Counted from the stretch's first letter, positions 1-8,513 are shown. The stretch is 33,254 bases of DNA from Muribaculaceae bacterium (GCA_017962765.1 JAGCUP010000123.1:1-33254), one strand, 5' to 3'. Notes: generated by a model not told the origin, from the sequence alone. Translations and numbers: made by a program.

Positions 1-290
1 AGTACAACAGCCAGGCCTTCCTCAAGGTGGTGAGCGAGATGTTCGCACAGTGGATTCCCAACCTGGCGTCGGTAGGCTTCCATGCCGTGTGGGCCGGCTA
101 CTACATCGAGCCGCGCTACATCATCGACCCCGACGCCGGACTCCTCACCGGTCTGCGCGGACACGGCTTCATGCTCGGCCAGTACCTTGCCAAGCTCTAC
201 GTCGACAAGTACCTGGGCAAGCCCGTACCGGCCTATATGAAGGACCTCGCACTCGGCGGCAAGGGCCTCAGCGAGAACGCCTTCCAGTAA
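1..290 (+). CDS. FAD-dependent oxidoreductase, C-terminal fragment (5' end outside window)
   Basis: The reading frame is open from the left edge (first full codon at base 3) to a TAA at 288-290, so only the last 96 residues are seen. The segment has the look of the end of a DAO-type flavoprotein (D-amino-acid dehydrogenase, glycine/sarcosine oxidase or related). A PDAGLLTG-LRGHGF block near residues 50-60 of the visible part matches the family's closing 'G.RGHGF' FAD-binding strand, followed by a helix with LGQYLAKLYVDKYLG. Codon use is GC-rich like the core genome and unlike the AT-rich genes that follow 900. The substrate cannot be told from this piece. No hairpin terminator is evident directly after the stop; short degenerate repeats begin there instead. 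Confidence 0.55.
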   Translation, partial: YNSQAFLKVVSEMFAQWIPNLASVGFHAVWAGYYIEPRYIIDPDAGLLTGLRGHGFMLGQYLAKLYVDKYLGKPVPAYMKDLALGGKGLSENAFQ

Positions 291-299
291 TTTGAGCAG

Positions 300-758
300 T
301 GGCTAAAAACTAAAATCTAACAACTAACAACTACAGGGGTGGAGCCGTCAGGCGAAACCCCTGTATTTTTATCAGAAAACAATCGGGAGGGGCGCGCTGA
401 GCGCGGAAATTATTCGAAATTTCAATCAAAATTATCCAAATCTCTTGTGGCGTGTTGTGGAATTTTGAAAATAATTCTATTTAATTTCTGCCCGTCAGGG
501 CGCATATTTTTATCATACAACAATCGGGAGGGGCGCGCTGGGCGCGGAAATTATTCAAAATTTCAATCAAAATCATCCAAATATCATGTGGCGTGTTGTG
601 GAATTTTGAAAATAATTCTGTTTAATTTCTGCCCGTCAGGGCGCATATTTTATCAGACAATGAAAACAATGAAAACAACGAGCAATGAGCTATGAGCCTT
701 GAGTAGTGAGCCATGAGCTAAAAACTAAAATCTTACAACTAAAATCTAGAAACCAAAA
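300..758. repeat. Gene-free stretch: 141-bp tandem repeat (364-504, 505-645, start of a third to about 660) plus degenerate short repeats
   Basis: Two 141-bp units lie head to tail with about ten differences, and a third begins at 646 and breaks off after about 15 bases. Each unit holds a GC-rich block (GGGAGGGGCGCGCTG), an AT-rich core with a short inverted repeat (GAAATTATTC-GAAATTTC in unit 1) and a closing GCCCGTCAGGGCGCAT. The unit length is 47 codons, so a 118-codon open frame (339-695) survives through it. I do not believe this is a gene: it has no promoter, and its open length is explained by the repeat. The flanks (303-334 and 680-750) are made of degenerate CTAAAAACTAAAATCT and GAGCNATGAGC short repeats also seen near 12303-12440. 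Confidence 0.8.
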
Positions 759-895
759 ATTATTCACAAAAAATCGCTATCTTTGCAATTCCAGATAAAT
801 GACCACTACTCATAGTAGAAACGACACAACAAACTCCTTCGTGGTGAACATGCTTTGGTCGGCTTTCTGGCACCACAAAGGGGGTTCGTCTTAAG
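759..895 (+). promoter_or_regulatory. Leader/promoter module, copy A
   Basis: This 137-bp segment is repeated at 1432-1568 (offset 673), with eight differences over the best-aligned 118 bases. It starts with a -7 box TATCTTTG (778-785) that fits the Bacteroidetes TAnnTTTG consensus; no good TTTG -33 box is seen. The predicted transcript would fold a small hairpin (CTACT 806-810 / AGTAG 814-818). A longer one pairs ACTCC (833-837) with GGGGT (881-885), enclosing GTGGTG (841-846) paired with CACCAC (871-876). It ends just before the ATG at 901. The module also encodes a short open frame (799-894). Confidence 0.75.
799..894 (+). CDS. Possible 31-codon small ORF in leader copy A
   Basis: An ATG sits 14 bases after the -7 box and opens 31 codons (starting MTTTHSRNDTTNS) ending in TAA six bases before the ATG at 901. 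The counterpart in copy B keeps the same start and frame. Its middle (an LWSA-F-W-H stretch) faintly recalls the KLWSxC segment at the N-terminus of HsdM methylase subunits, so it may be a relic of an hsdM 5' end rather than a living gene. All substitutions between the two copies inside this frame change the amino acid, which argues against selection on the peptide. It is recorded because of its position between promoter and gene. Confidence 0.3.
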   Translation: MTTTHSRNDTTNSFVVNMLWSAFWHHKGGSS

Positions 896-900
896 ATATA

Positions 901-1352
901 ATGAACAATTTACAATCATACAATCTTCCGACGGCACTTGTGAGTGATGTGCGCAACATCATTGACAACGGTCGAAAGCAGGCCTATAGCGCTGTGAGTA
1001 GTACGATGATTGAGACTTATTGGAACATAGGCCGCCGCATTGTCGAGGAAGAACAGCAAGGCGAGCAACGTGCCGAATATGGAACTCAATTGATTGATGG
1101 ATTGGCTCGGCAACTGACACATGACTACGGCAAAGGGTTTTCGGCGAGATATTTAAGGGCCTTTAGGAGATTCTATCAACTTATTCCGTCTATCGAGATT
1201 TGGAAATCGCGGTTTCCAAATCTAACATGGACACACGTTTCCGCACTTTAAGAGTCGATGATGAGGTCGCCGCCCGCTGGTATCTCACCACTGCCTCTCA
1301 GGAGATGAAACGATTCGACACATATATTATGACTGTGGCGTACGGTGGTTGA
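901..1352 (+). pseudogene. DUF1016 (YhcG-type PD-(D/E)XK nuclease) N-terminal relic, frameshifted and truncated
   Basis: From the ATG at 901 the frame gives 116 residues of the DUF1016 N-terminal domain, with characteristic blocks TYWNIGRRIVEEEQ-QGEQRAEYG and FPNLTWTH. Two extra bases at about 1237-1238 shift the frame into a stop at 1249-1251. In the shifted frame (from 1239) the family sequence goes on as FRTLRVDDEVAARWYLTTAS and then ends at 1350-1352. The C-terminal nuclease half (normally to about 340-370 aa) is absent. DUF1016 genes are often found inside type I restriction loci of Bacteroidetes, which agrees with the next genes. The break could be an assembly error, but the missing C-terminal half says decay. 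Leader copy A lies directly upstream. Confidence 0.8.
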
Positions 1353-1431
1353 GCTCATTTCACTAGCAGGTGGTTTCAACTAAAAGGTTATGCCGCCTGA
1401 AATCTTTTCACAATCAGGCCGAATCACAAGC

Positions 1432-1568
1432 ATTATTCACAAAAAATCACTATCTTTGCAATTCCAGATAAATGACCACTACTCAAAGTAGAAACGACAC
1501 AACAAACTCCCACGTGTTGAACAAGCTTTGGTCGGCTTACTGGCACTACATTGGAGTTTGGCTTAAAT
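1432..1568 (+). promoter_or_regulatory. Leader/promoter module, copy B, driving the helicase operon
   Basis: This is the second copy of the 759-895 module. The -7 box TATCTTTG is at 1451-1458. The first hairpin is CTACT (1479-1483) / AGTAG (1487-1491). The long stem pairs ACTCC (1506-1510) with GGAGT (1553-1557); here the middle pair is T-A where copy A has T-G, so the stem is kept by a base-pair-preserving change. The inner stem GTGTTG / CACTAC carries one mismatch and one wobble. It ends about 15 bases before the helicase ATG and is probably the main promoter of the operon 1584-9183. Confidence 0.75.
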
Positions 1569-1591
1569 ATATACGCTGTATTAATGAATAA
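1472..1591 (+). CDS. Possible 39-codon small ORF in leader copy B, overlapping the helicase start
   Basis: The same ATG and frame as in copy A give 39 codons (MTTTQSRNDTTNS..., then an aromatic-rich KLWSAYWHYIGVWLKYI stretch) ending in TAA at 1589-1591. The stop overlaps the helicase ATG (1584) by eight bases, a layout compatible with translational coupling. The aromatic stretch could be a short membrane-seeking helix, or a corrupted HsdM N-terminus (compare KLWSAC-W in HsdM). Differences from copy A are all amino-acid changing, so protein-level conservation is not shown. Confidence 0.35.
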   Translation: MTTTQSRNDTTNSHVLNKLWSAYWHYIGVWLKYIRCINE

Positions 1592-4500
1592 TACTCTAAT
1601 TGACAACTCGTCAGAGCAACTTTCAATGCTTCAGTCATTAAGGGAATGCCTTAATACCGAGGGTATAAAAACGGTAAAAGTTGCAACCGGCTACTGGGAC
1701 ATTCCAGGGCTTGCTCTTTTGTCAGACGACATCAGAGCATTCTTAAGCCGTATTGACACAAAGTTTTTCCTGCTTATCGGAAAAGACCCTTTTGTTTACG
1801 CCTCACAGCTAAAACAACCAAAGTATAAAGACCTTAATTACCCACAAGATTTCATTCGTACAGACATCAACGAACTTGAACCGAAAGAAGAATTTGAAGA
1901 AGCCATATCGCTGCTCCTCGAATTTTGCACCGATAGTGATGATTCAAAATTTCAGATTCGTATTTTCAGAAAGAACGAAGAAGACGAAACACAATTTCTT
2001 CACTCAAAGTGTTATATCTTCGACGGTTTAAGTTCTGGTATCGGTTATGGAATAGTTGGCAGTTCAAACTTCACGGAAAAGGGCTTGCAGGGTAATGCCG
2101 AGTTAAACTATTTGGAAACCGATGTTACAAAAGTTCTATCTGACACACCTATTCCCAACCATAAAACTCACAAGCAATGGTTTGACGAGAAATGGGCAAT
2201 CTCTGAACCGTGGACTAAAGTATTTTTAGAGCAGATTTTAAGAAAAGCCCCTATAACAAAGAGAGTCCTTGAAAAACAGGAAAGTGAAAAAGACAAACCT
2301 TTCACTCCTTATGAGCTTTATATCAAACTACTCCAAATCATATTTGGAGATGTTGTCGATAAAGATCTTGGTCAGCAAATAGAGTCATATTTGCCATCAA
2401 AGATTCAAAGGCTGGAATATCAAATTGAAGCTGTGAAACGCTGCATTTCAATTATGCACGAGCATGGTGGATTTATGCTTGCCGATGTCGTTGGATTAGG
2501 TAAAACCATTATCGGAGCACTCATTATCAAACGCTTTCTCTCTGTGCCTGAGGACGATGGCAGAGAACGAAAGGTTTTAATTATCACTCCACCGGCAATA
2601 CAATCGGGGTGGAAAAAAACAATCGATCAATTTGACAAAGATTCAAATGACAAGATTTCTCCTTGCATAGACTTCATCACAACCGGAAGCATTGGTAATC
2701 TTATCGACGAGGAATTTGAAGATGAGGACATTGCAGATACTGGTGAATTTGAGTCAGCATTAGAACAAAAGAACTATGGTTTAATTATCATTGACGAGAG
2801 TCATAAATTCCGCAACAGCAATACGCAGATGTATCAAACATTGGATGATTTGATACAGAAAATTGGAGCTGAAACAGGAGCGTTCCCATACATAGGTCTG
2901 CTATCGGCCACTCCACAAAATAACCGTCCTAATGATTTGAAAAATCAAATTTATCTATTCGAGAGAAACAGAACGGACAGCACTTTGAAAAAAGCAAACA
3001 GTGGCAATATCGAGAGCTTCTTTGCTGAAGTAAACCGTGAATATGATTTGCTTATTCGGCGAAGTAAGGTGAAGTCAGATAGTGATGAACCAAATGACGA
3101 AATCCCGCCAGAGGAACGCAAGCAACGGCTCGCGGCTGTATCGCAAAAGCTTCGGGATTGTGTGTTGTGTGATATTCTTGAACGTCGCACAAGGACTGAT
3201 GTAAAAAAATATTATGCAGTTGATATGGAAGCGCAAGGGATTATTTTCCCTGAAATATGCGGTCCCAACAATCTCGAATATGTTATGGACGATGAACTTG
3301 CCACGCTTTTCTCTGACACCATGTCGATTATTGCGCCAACACCAGAGGAAAAACTGGCAACATCAGATTATTTAGGTTATCTTCGCTACCGTGCAATAGA
3401 ATATTTTGTCGAAGCTCAAAATGCAGCCAAATATATCGGTCGAGGAAACCGTGGTGTGAGCGACGTGTCAGACCAGCTGGCAAAAATTATGCAAATTATG
3501 CTTGTTAAACGATTGGAAAGTTCTTTTGTCGCTTTCAAACAGTCGCTTCAAAACTTGCGCAGATATACCCAGAACATGATTAAGATGTGGGAAAACAACA
3601 CCATTTTTGTATGCCCACAAATTGATATAAACAAGGAACTTGACATTGAGGCAAAGAAAAAGAAACGCGGTAAAAAAGTAACCTTTGACGATTGCGTTTC
3701 CGATATAAGGGAGAGGATAAAAAAACTAACTAATGACGGACGTAACGACAAAGGACAAAATGCTGAGTATCGACGGAGTGACTTTAAGCAAGAATACATA
3801 ACACTGCTTAGAGAAGACTATGCCCTTATTTCAAAACTTTATGACAGATGGGCGCAAAATACCGAAGACCCGAAATTCGACAAATTCAAGGAATCGCTCA
3901 CTCCAATTCTGTTCAATCCGCAATCCAACACTTCGAGAAAACTTGTTATTTTCTCTGAAGCAATCGATACGGTTGAGGCTTTGGAGCGTGCAGTCAAAGC
4001 AAGAGGCTATAAAGTATTAAAGATTACCGCCGCTAATCGCGACATTATGGAAGATGTAGTTGAAGCAAATTTCGATGCCAATTATGAGGGTGAACCAAAG
4101 AACGACTATAATGTCATTATCACCACTGAAGTTTTGGCGGAGGGGGTAAACCTACACAGAGCCAATGTGATTTTGAATTATGATACTCCATGGAACTCCA
4201 CACGCCTTATGCAGCGTATTGGTCGAGTTAATAGAATCGGCTCACAAGAGAAATATGTTTATGTCTATAATTTCTTCCCAAGCGCACAAGGCGACAAACA
4301 AATACAACTTGTAAGAAAGGCTCACACTAAATTGCAGTCGTTCCATATCCTATTTGGAGAAGACAGCAAAATTTTTAGCGATGATGAAAGCGTTGTTCAT
4401 TACGCTCTCACCCAAGCTGTTGACGGCGAGGAATCTCCAATGGAGAAATATGTTTTTGAGCTGAAGCAATACAAAGAGCAACACGAAGAACGATATGCTC

Positions 4501-5072
4501 AAATTGAGGAGGCAAATGATTGTTGGCAAATAGCCGCTAATGGAGAAACGGCTTATTTTATGATTAAAGCACCAAATTCGGCTCGTCTTGTCATTCGTGT
4601 TAAACAAGATAACGGCTTAAAATCCAATATCATTTCTACTATTGATATGCTTGAAGAAACACGAACGGACGAAAACAATCCTCGCGTAGAATTGCCCGAT
4701 AATTGGGGAAAGCTCGTTGAAGAAGCTCTAAAGACATACAACCAATATTTTGTTAGAATAAACAAATCAAGGGCAGGTGACAAGCAAACGCAAGCTATGA
4801 GTATCATCAACGAACTTTTCCACAATGAACTTATTTCGGAAAAGTCAAAGAAACTATTAAGCGACGCAATGAAACTTGTCAGACGTGGAAGCTATGACAT
4901 CATTAGACGAATGATTGCCGTTGACGCAGAAATCAAAGACAAGAATCCTGTGTTATTCAAGATAACCCAAGAGGACATTGACAACATTCTTGAAAAGGAA
5001 ATCGGGAAGCTGGTTTCTAATGTTAAACAAAAACAAGGTGACCCCAAACTTATTTTGGGCACTATCAGATAA
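1584..5072 (+). CDS. PLD-nuclease / superfamily 2 helicase fusion, defence-type
   Basis: A 1162-residue ATP-dependent DNA translocase fused to a phospholipase D (HKD) nuclease domain. Residues about 1-180 hold one HKD half-site, H140-S-K142, followed by G159-SSNFT. Such domains usually act as dimers and cut phosphodiesters without metal. After a linker comes a two-lobe helicase: Walker A G304-LGKT, DEAH-type box D404-ESH, motif III LLSATP, a long insertion (about 480-790), motif V TTEVLAEGVNL and motif VI QRIGRVNRIG around R878. A TTG at 1551 gives 11 more codons, but the ATG at 1584 is preferred because it follows leader copy B. It lies 6 bp before the methyltransferase gene, so the two are surely co-transcribed. 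The likely role is the restriction or translocation part of a phage-defence system, in the manner of DISARM DrmC/DrmD but in one chain. Codon use is AT-rich relative to the core genome. Confidence 0.85.
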   Translation: MNNTLIDNSSEQLSMLQSLRECLNTEGIKTVKVATGYWDIPGLALLSDDIRAFLSRIDTKFFLLIGKDPFVYASQLKQPKYKDLNYPQDFIRTDINELEPKEEFEEAISLLLEFCTDSDDSKFQIRIFRKNEEDETQFLHSKCYIFDGLSSGIGYGIVGSSNFTEKGLQGNAELNYLETDVTKVLSDTPIPNHKTHKQWFDEKWAISEPWTKVFLEQILRKAPITKRVLEKQESEKDKPFTPYELYIKLLQIIFGDVVDKDLGQQIESYLPSKIQRLEYQIEAVKRCISIMHEHGGFMLADVVGLGKTIIGALIIKRFLSVPEDDGRERKVLIITPPAIQSGWKKTIDQFDKDSNDKISPCIDFITTGSIGNLIDEEFEDEDIADTGEFESALEQKNYGLIIIDESHKFRNSNTQMYQTLDDLIQKIGAETGAFPYIGLLSATPQNNRPNDLKNQIYLFERNRTDSTLKKANSGNIESFFAEVNREYDLLIRRSKVKSDSDEPNDEIPPEERKQRLAAVSQKLRDCVLCDILERRTRTDVKKYYAVDMEAQGIIFPEICGPNNLEYVMDDELATLFSDTMSIIAPTPEEKLATSDYLGYLRYRAIEYFVEAQNAAKYIGRGNRGVSDVSDQLAKIMQIMLVKRLESSFVAFKQSLQNLRRYTQNMIKMWENNTIFVCPQIDINKELDIEAKKKKRGKKVTFDDCVSDIRERIKKLTNDGRNDKGQNAEYRRSDFKQEYITLLREDYALISKLYDRWAQNTEDPKFDKFKESLTPILFNPQSNTSRKLVIFSEAIDTVEALERAVKARGYKVLKITAANRDIMEDVVEANFDANYEGEPKNDYNVIITTEVLAEGVNLHRANVILNYDTPWNSTRLMQRIGRVNRIGSQEKYVYVYNFFPSAQGDKQIQLVRKAHTKLQSFHILFGEDSKIFSDDESVVHYALTQAVDGEESPMEKYVFELKQYKEQHEERYAQIEEANDCWQIAANGETAYFMIKAPNSARLVIRVKQDNGLKSNIISTIDMLEETRTDENNPRVELPDNWGKLVEEALKTYNQYFVRINKSRAGDKQTQAMSIINELFHNELISEKSKKLLSDAMKLVRRGSYDIIRRMIAVDAEIKDKNPVLFKITQEDIDNILEKEIGKLVSNVKQKQGDPKLILGTIR

Positions 5073-5078
5073 TCGACT

Positions 5079-8000
5079 ATGAATAAGGAGCAACTAAAAA
5101 TATTTTTGAGTAGTCGCTATCAAGGATGGCAATCTTTCCTTGATAATGTGATTTTCCCAATCTTTGGAACTGATAATTTCGAAGACAGTCACGAAACCGA
5201 GTTGCTTGACGCTCAACCAGAACGTCGCAAACTGGCTGATGCCACAGGCATTCGCAGTATTAAACAGCTCGGACAAATAGATATTGGCGTGGAGCGTTTG
5301 TTTATTTTCGATGTCACTGTTGGCGACCATATTATGATGGAACGTAATCGCGTAAATATTCAACGCCTCATACGTGATGTGATGGAGTATTTCTCATGCG
5401 CTTTCATGGTATTCCATTACGAAGACAGTTCTCGTTGGGAGTGGCGTTTCTCATATTGCCGTAAAAGTGGGAATCGTGATGAGACAACCGACAGTAAACG
5501 TTACACGTTCCTGCTGGGACCCGGTCAGTCTTGCCGTACTGCCGCTGAAAATTTTATGGCATTATACGAGAAGCGAGAATCTCTTGAAATCAGTGATATT
5601 GAAGACGCTTTCAGCGTAGAAGCTCTTTCGAAAGAGTTCTTCGGAAAATACAAGCAACAATACGAAGATATTATTGCTTACATCACGGGCAAGCGCATGG
5701 TCAAGGTTTCCAATAAATGGGAGGAACGAGTTGTAGGCGAGCCTAACGAAACGATATTCTCCGAATTTCGTGTATTTACCGACCCAGAGAAAGCCATCCG
5801 TGATTATGTCAAGAAACTGATGGGAAGACTTGTGTTCCTGCAATTCTTGCAGAAAAAAGGCTGGCTGGGCGTACCCGTCAATGCCAAGTGGGGTGACGGT
5901 GACCGTGAGTTTATCCAGCACTTATTTGAAGAAACTACCGACAAAGACACCTTTGTCGATAATGTGCTTGAGCCACTATTCAACGACATCAACAGCGAGC
6001 GCGAGGGCGACATAGCGTCGCCAGCCGTTGGCAAGGACATCCGCGTGCCATATCTCAACGGCGGCTTGTTTGAGCCTGACGCAGCCGATGCTGTCGATTT
6101 CCTCCTGCCGGCTAAATACATGAAGTCGATGCTCGACTTCTTTGCATCCTATAACTTCACCATCGACGAGAACGACCCGAACGATGCAGCAGTGGGCGTT
6201 GATCCCGAAATGCTTGGTCGCATCTTCGAGAACCTGCTGGAAGACAACAAGGATAAGGGCGCATTCTATACACCCAAAGAGATTGTGGGATATATGTGCC
6301 GTGAAAGTCTGATTGCTTACCTGCAAACCGACATCACCGATGAAGCACAAAGAGAGGCAATCCGCCAATTCGTCACTACACACAAACAAGTTGAGAATTT
6401 GCCCGATACTATTTTGCAGAATCTTATCGATGTAAAGATTTGCGACCCAGCCATTGGTTCGGGAGCATTCCCCATGGGTTTGTTGAAAGAGCTTTATCTT
6501 TGCCGAGCAACACTTGAAGGCTTCGACCAAAAGAAAGCCGCTGAAATCAAGAAGCACATCATTCAGCAGAACATCTACGGCGTTGACATCGAGCGTGGTG
6601 CGGTTGATACAGCTCGTTTGCGCTTTTGGCTCGCTCTCATCGTCGATGAGGAGTCTCCCGAGGCTCTGCCAAACCTTGATTTCAAAATTATGCAGGGCAA
6701 CTCGCTGCTGGAGAGTTTCCATGATGTAGAATTGAATAATTTATTGGGCACACAAGCAGTCAATCAAGCTAGAATCATCTTTGATGAAGAAAGCTGCGCC
6801 CAAGAATTATTACTCAAGTCCTTACGTGACTTCTACAGTTGTTCTGATGCAAATGAGAAAAAAGCACTAAGGTCAAAAATCAATGCTCAGCTCAGAGACC
6901 TTTTGCGCACTAGAATCACAAAACCAGAGTTGCAAGATGAGATTGACGCTTTGGGAGCACAAAATGATAAATTTTTCTTGTGGCACACATGGTTCAGTGA
7001 CGTGTTTTCCAAAGGAGGTTTTGATATAGTGATTGGCAACCCACCATATGTGGATTCTGAGACAATGACAAAAATAATGCCCAATTTGCGTGATATATAT
7101 TCAAAAATATATAAAAATGCCAAAGGAAACTGGGATATGTTTGTAGTCTTTATAGAGTGTGGTATAAAATTATTGAGCAATAATGGCATTTTTTGCAACA
7201 TCATCCCCAATAAACTAATTGCTGCCAAATATGCACTTAATTTAAGGTCCTATATTTCAGAGAGAAGCGTTCTTGAAATAAGGGATTACAGCCGTATTGA
7301 TGTATTTACAAATGCAGCTGTTTATCCTATAACAATTTTGCTTCGAAATGGAGTGACTGTTTCAAAAAGTCTTTTTTCCATTATGGATGATATTATCAAT
7401 GTGCGACAAATAAATTATATAGATACACATGCATTGAGAGAGGGTCTATATTGGGATGTGTTTTTTGTAGATTCATTAGCATACGGCATTATTGAAAAAA
7501 TGAATAAATTTCCTCGACTTGCAGAAATGAAAGTTGATGTTGTTGGTGCGGCAACAGTTGCAGATGCATATGAAATTAAAAACTTTGTAGTAGAAGATAA
7601 CACCATAAATGATGGGTTTAAATTGATAAATTCTGGCACAATAGATCCATATAGACCATTATGGGGGATAAAGACCTGTCGATACATTAAAGGTTCCTAT
7701 GAAAAACCATTTGTTCCAGCAGATAAGTTAAAAGCATATAGTACAACTAGATACTCTCAAGCGTTATCCCCAAAAATTATAGTTGCTAGTATGTCTACTC
7801 GTTATGAAGCCTGTTTGGATTTGACAGGTGAATATATTGCTGGAAAATCAACAACCATTCTTATGGGGAAAACGGATTTATTATATTATTTAACAGCAAT
7901 TATAAACAGTAAATTAGCATCCTTCTGGTTGAATGTTGTTTTTAACTCGCTTAAGATGTCTGGTGGTGCTATTAATATCGGAAGAAACGAGTTGCAATTA

Positions 8001-8213
8001 CTACCTATCCCAGAGTTTATCCAGAATTTTAAACCACAAATAGATAATATCATAACAAAGATAGATTCTTCGATTGAAGACCAGGCAGAAGATGTGAATA
8101 CCATTGACCAGCAAGTTTATCGCCTCTATGGTCTTACCTACGATGAAGTTCTCATTGTTGACCCCGAGACTCCAATAACTCGCGAAGAATACGAAAAGAA
8201 ATTGACACAATAA
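5079..8213 (+). CDS. Eco57I-class N6-adenine DNA methyltransferase with TaqI-like specificity domain
   Basis: A 1044-residue enzyme of the Eco57I/type IIG/PglX-like class that would methylate adenine in a specific DNA site using S-adenosylmethionine. SAM-binding motif I is D456-PAIGSGAF and catalytic motif IV is N654-PPY. The region after about 690 behaves like a TaqI-type target-recognition domain, with a PLWG...Y-I-KG block, a KLASFWLN segment and a closing LQLLPIPE. The N-terminal 100 residues have the layout of the PD-(D/E)XK-like domain common in this class (GQID68IG then FD78VTV, then NRVNIQ). The usual Lys of the (D/E)xK motif is Thr80, so nuclease activity there is doubtful. Base composition changes sharply at about 6720: the part before is roughly 55-60% GC in sampled lines, the part after roughly 30-38%, suggesting module exchange. 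It starts 6 bp after the helicase. Confidence 0.85.
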   Translation: MNKEQLKIFLSSRYQGWQSFLDNVIFPIFGTDNFEDSHETELLDAQPERRKLADATGIRSIKQLGQIDIGVERLFIFDVTVGDHIMMERNRVNIQRLIRDVMEYFSCAFMVFHYEDSSRWEWRFSYCRKSGNRDETTDSKRYTFLLGPGQSCRTAAENFMALYEKRESLEISDIEDAFSVEALSKEFFGKYKQQYEDIIAYITGKRMVKVSNKWEERVVGEPNETIFSEFRVFTDPEKAIRDYVKKLMGRLVFLQFLQKKGWLGVPVNAKWGDGDREFIQHLFEETTDKDTFVDNVLEPLFNDINSEREGDIASPAVGKDIRVPYLNGGLFEPDAADAVDFLLPAKYMKSMLDFFASYNFTIDENDPNDAAVGVDPEMLGRIFENLLEDNKDKGAFYTPKEIVGYMCRESLIAYLQTDITDEAQREAIRQFVTTHKQVENLPDTILQNLIDVKICDPAIGSGAFPMGLLKELYLCRATLEGFDQKKAAEIKKHIIQQNIYGVDIERGAVDTARLRFWLALIVDEESPEALPNLDFKIMQGNSLLESFHDVELNNLLGTQAVNQARIIFDEESCAQELLLKSLRDFYSCSDANEKKALRSKINAQLRDLLRTRITKPELQDEIDALGAQNDKFFLWHTWFSDVFSKGGFDIVIGNPPYVDSETMTKIMPNLRDIYSKIYKNAKGNWDMFVVFIECGIKLLSNNGIFCNIIPNKLIAAKYALNLRSYISERSVLEIRDYSRIDVFTNAAVYPITILLRNGVTVSKSLFSIMDDIINVRQINYIDTHALREGLYWDVFFVDSLAYGIIEKMNKFPRLAEMKVDVVGAATVADAYEIKNFVVEDNTINDGFKLINSGTIDPYRPLWGIKTCRYIKGSYEKPFVPADKLKAYSTTRYSQALSPKIIVASMSTRYEACLDLTGEYIAGKSTTILMGKTDLLYYLTAIINSKLASFWLNVVFNSLKMSGGAINIGRNELQLLPIPEFIQNFKPQIDNIITKIDSSIEDQAEDVNTIDQQVYRLYGLTYDEVLIVDPETPITREEYEKKLTQ

Positions 8214-8228
8214 ACGGCTTTGTTCAAT

Positions 8229-8513
8229 ATGTTACCCCCTCATGTCCAATCAGAGCAGAATTATCTTTCTGCTATCAGTAATGTTATTTCTAACTTAAAA
8301 AAACAGCACAAGGAAGAAATGACACAACTGCAGCAGCATCATGCTGAAGTTGTTACAGAATTAAAACAACAAGCTATAGATGCTCAGCAAAATTATAAAG
8401 AGACATTGTCTAAAGCGAATGAACAGATTAAATGGGCTCGATGGGCATTTTATATAGCTCTTATAACACTAATTATTAACATGGTTGTTAACCTTATACT
8501 CATAACAAAATAA
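8229..8513 (+). CDS. Small coiled-coil protein with one C-terminal membrane helix
   Basis: 94 residues from the ATG at 8229, 15 bp after the methyltransferase stop; a TTG at 8220 would add three residues. Residues about 15-70 are rich in Gln, Lys, Glu, His and Leu with heptad-like spacing (LKKQHKEEMTQLQQHH and on), which predicts a coiled coil. Residues about 72-92 are a hydrophobic segment, WAFYIALITLIINMVVNLILI, followed by TK. So it looks tail-anchored, with the bulk in the cytoplasm. I do not recognise the family. Its place between the methyltransferase and the last operon gene (4 bp gap) suggests it belongs to the defence system, perhaps as a membrane tether or abortive-infection effector; this role is inference only. 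Confidence 0.65.
   Translation: MLPPHVQSEQNYLSAISNVISNLKKQHKEEMTQLQQHHAEVVTELKQQAIDAQQNYKETLSKANEQIKWARWAFYIALITLIINMVVNLILITK

Noticed and set aside
364..645. Possible CRISPR array
   Set aside because: Only two long units directly joined, with no unique spacers between short identical repeats, and no cas genes.
339..695. 118-codon open frame across the 141-bp tandem repeat
   Set aside because: The repeat length is a multiple of three, so the frame stays open by construction; GTG start, no promoter and low-complexity repeated peptide.
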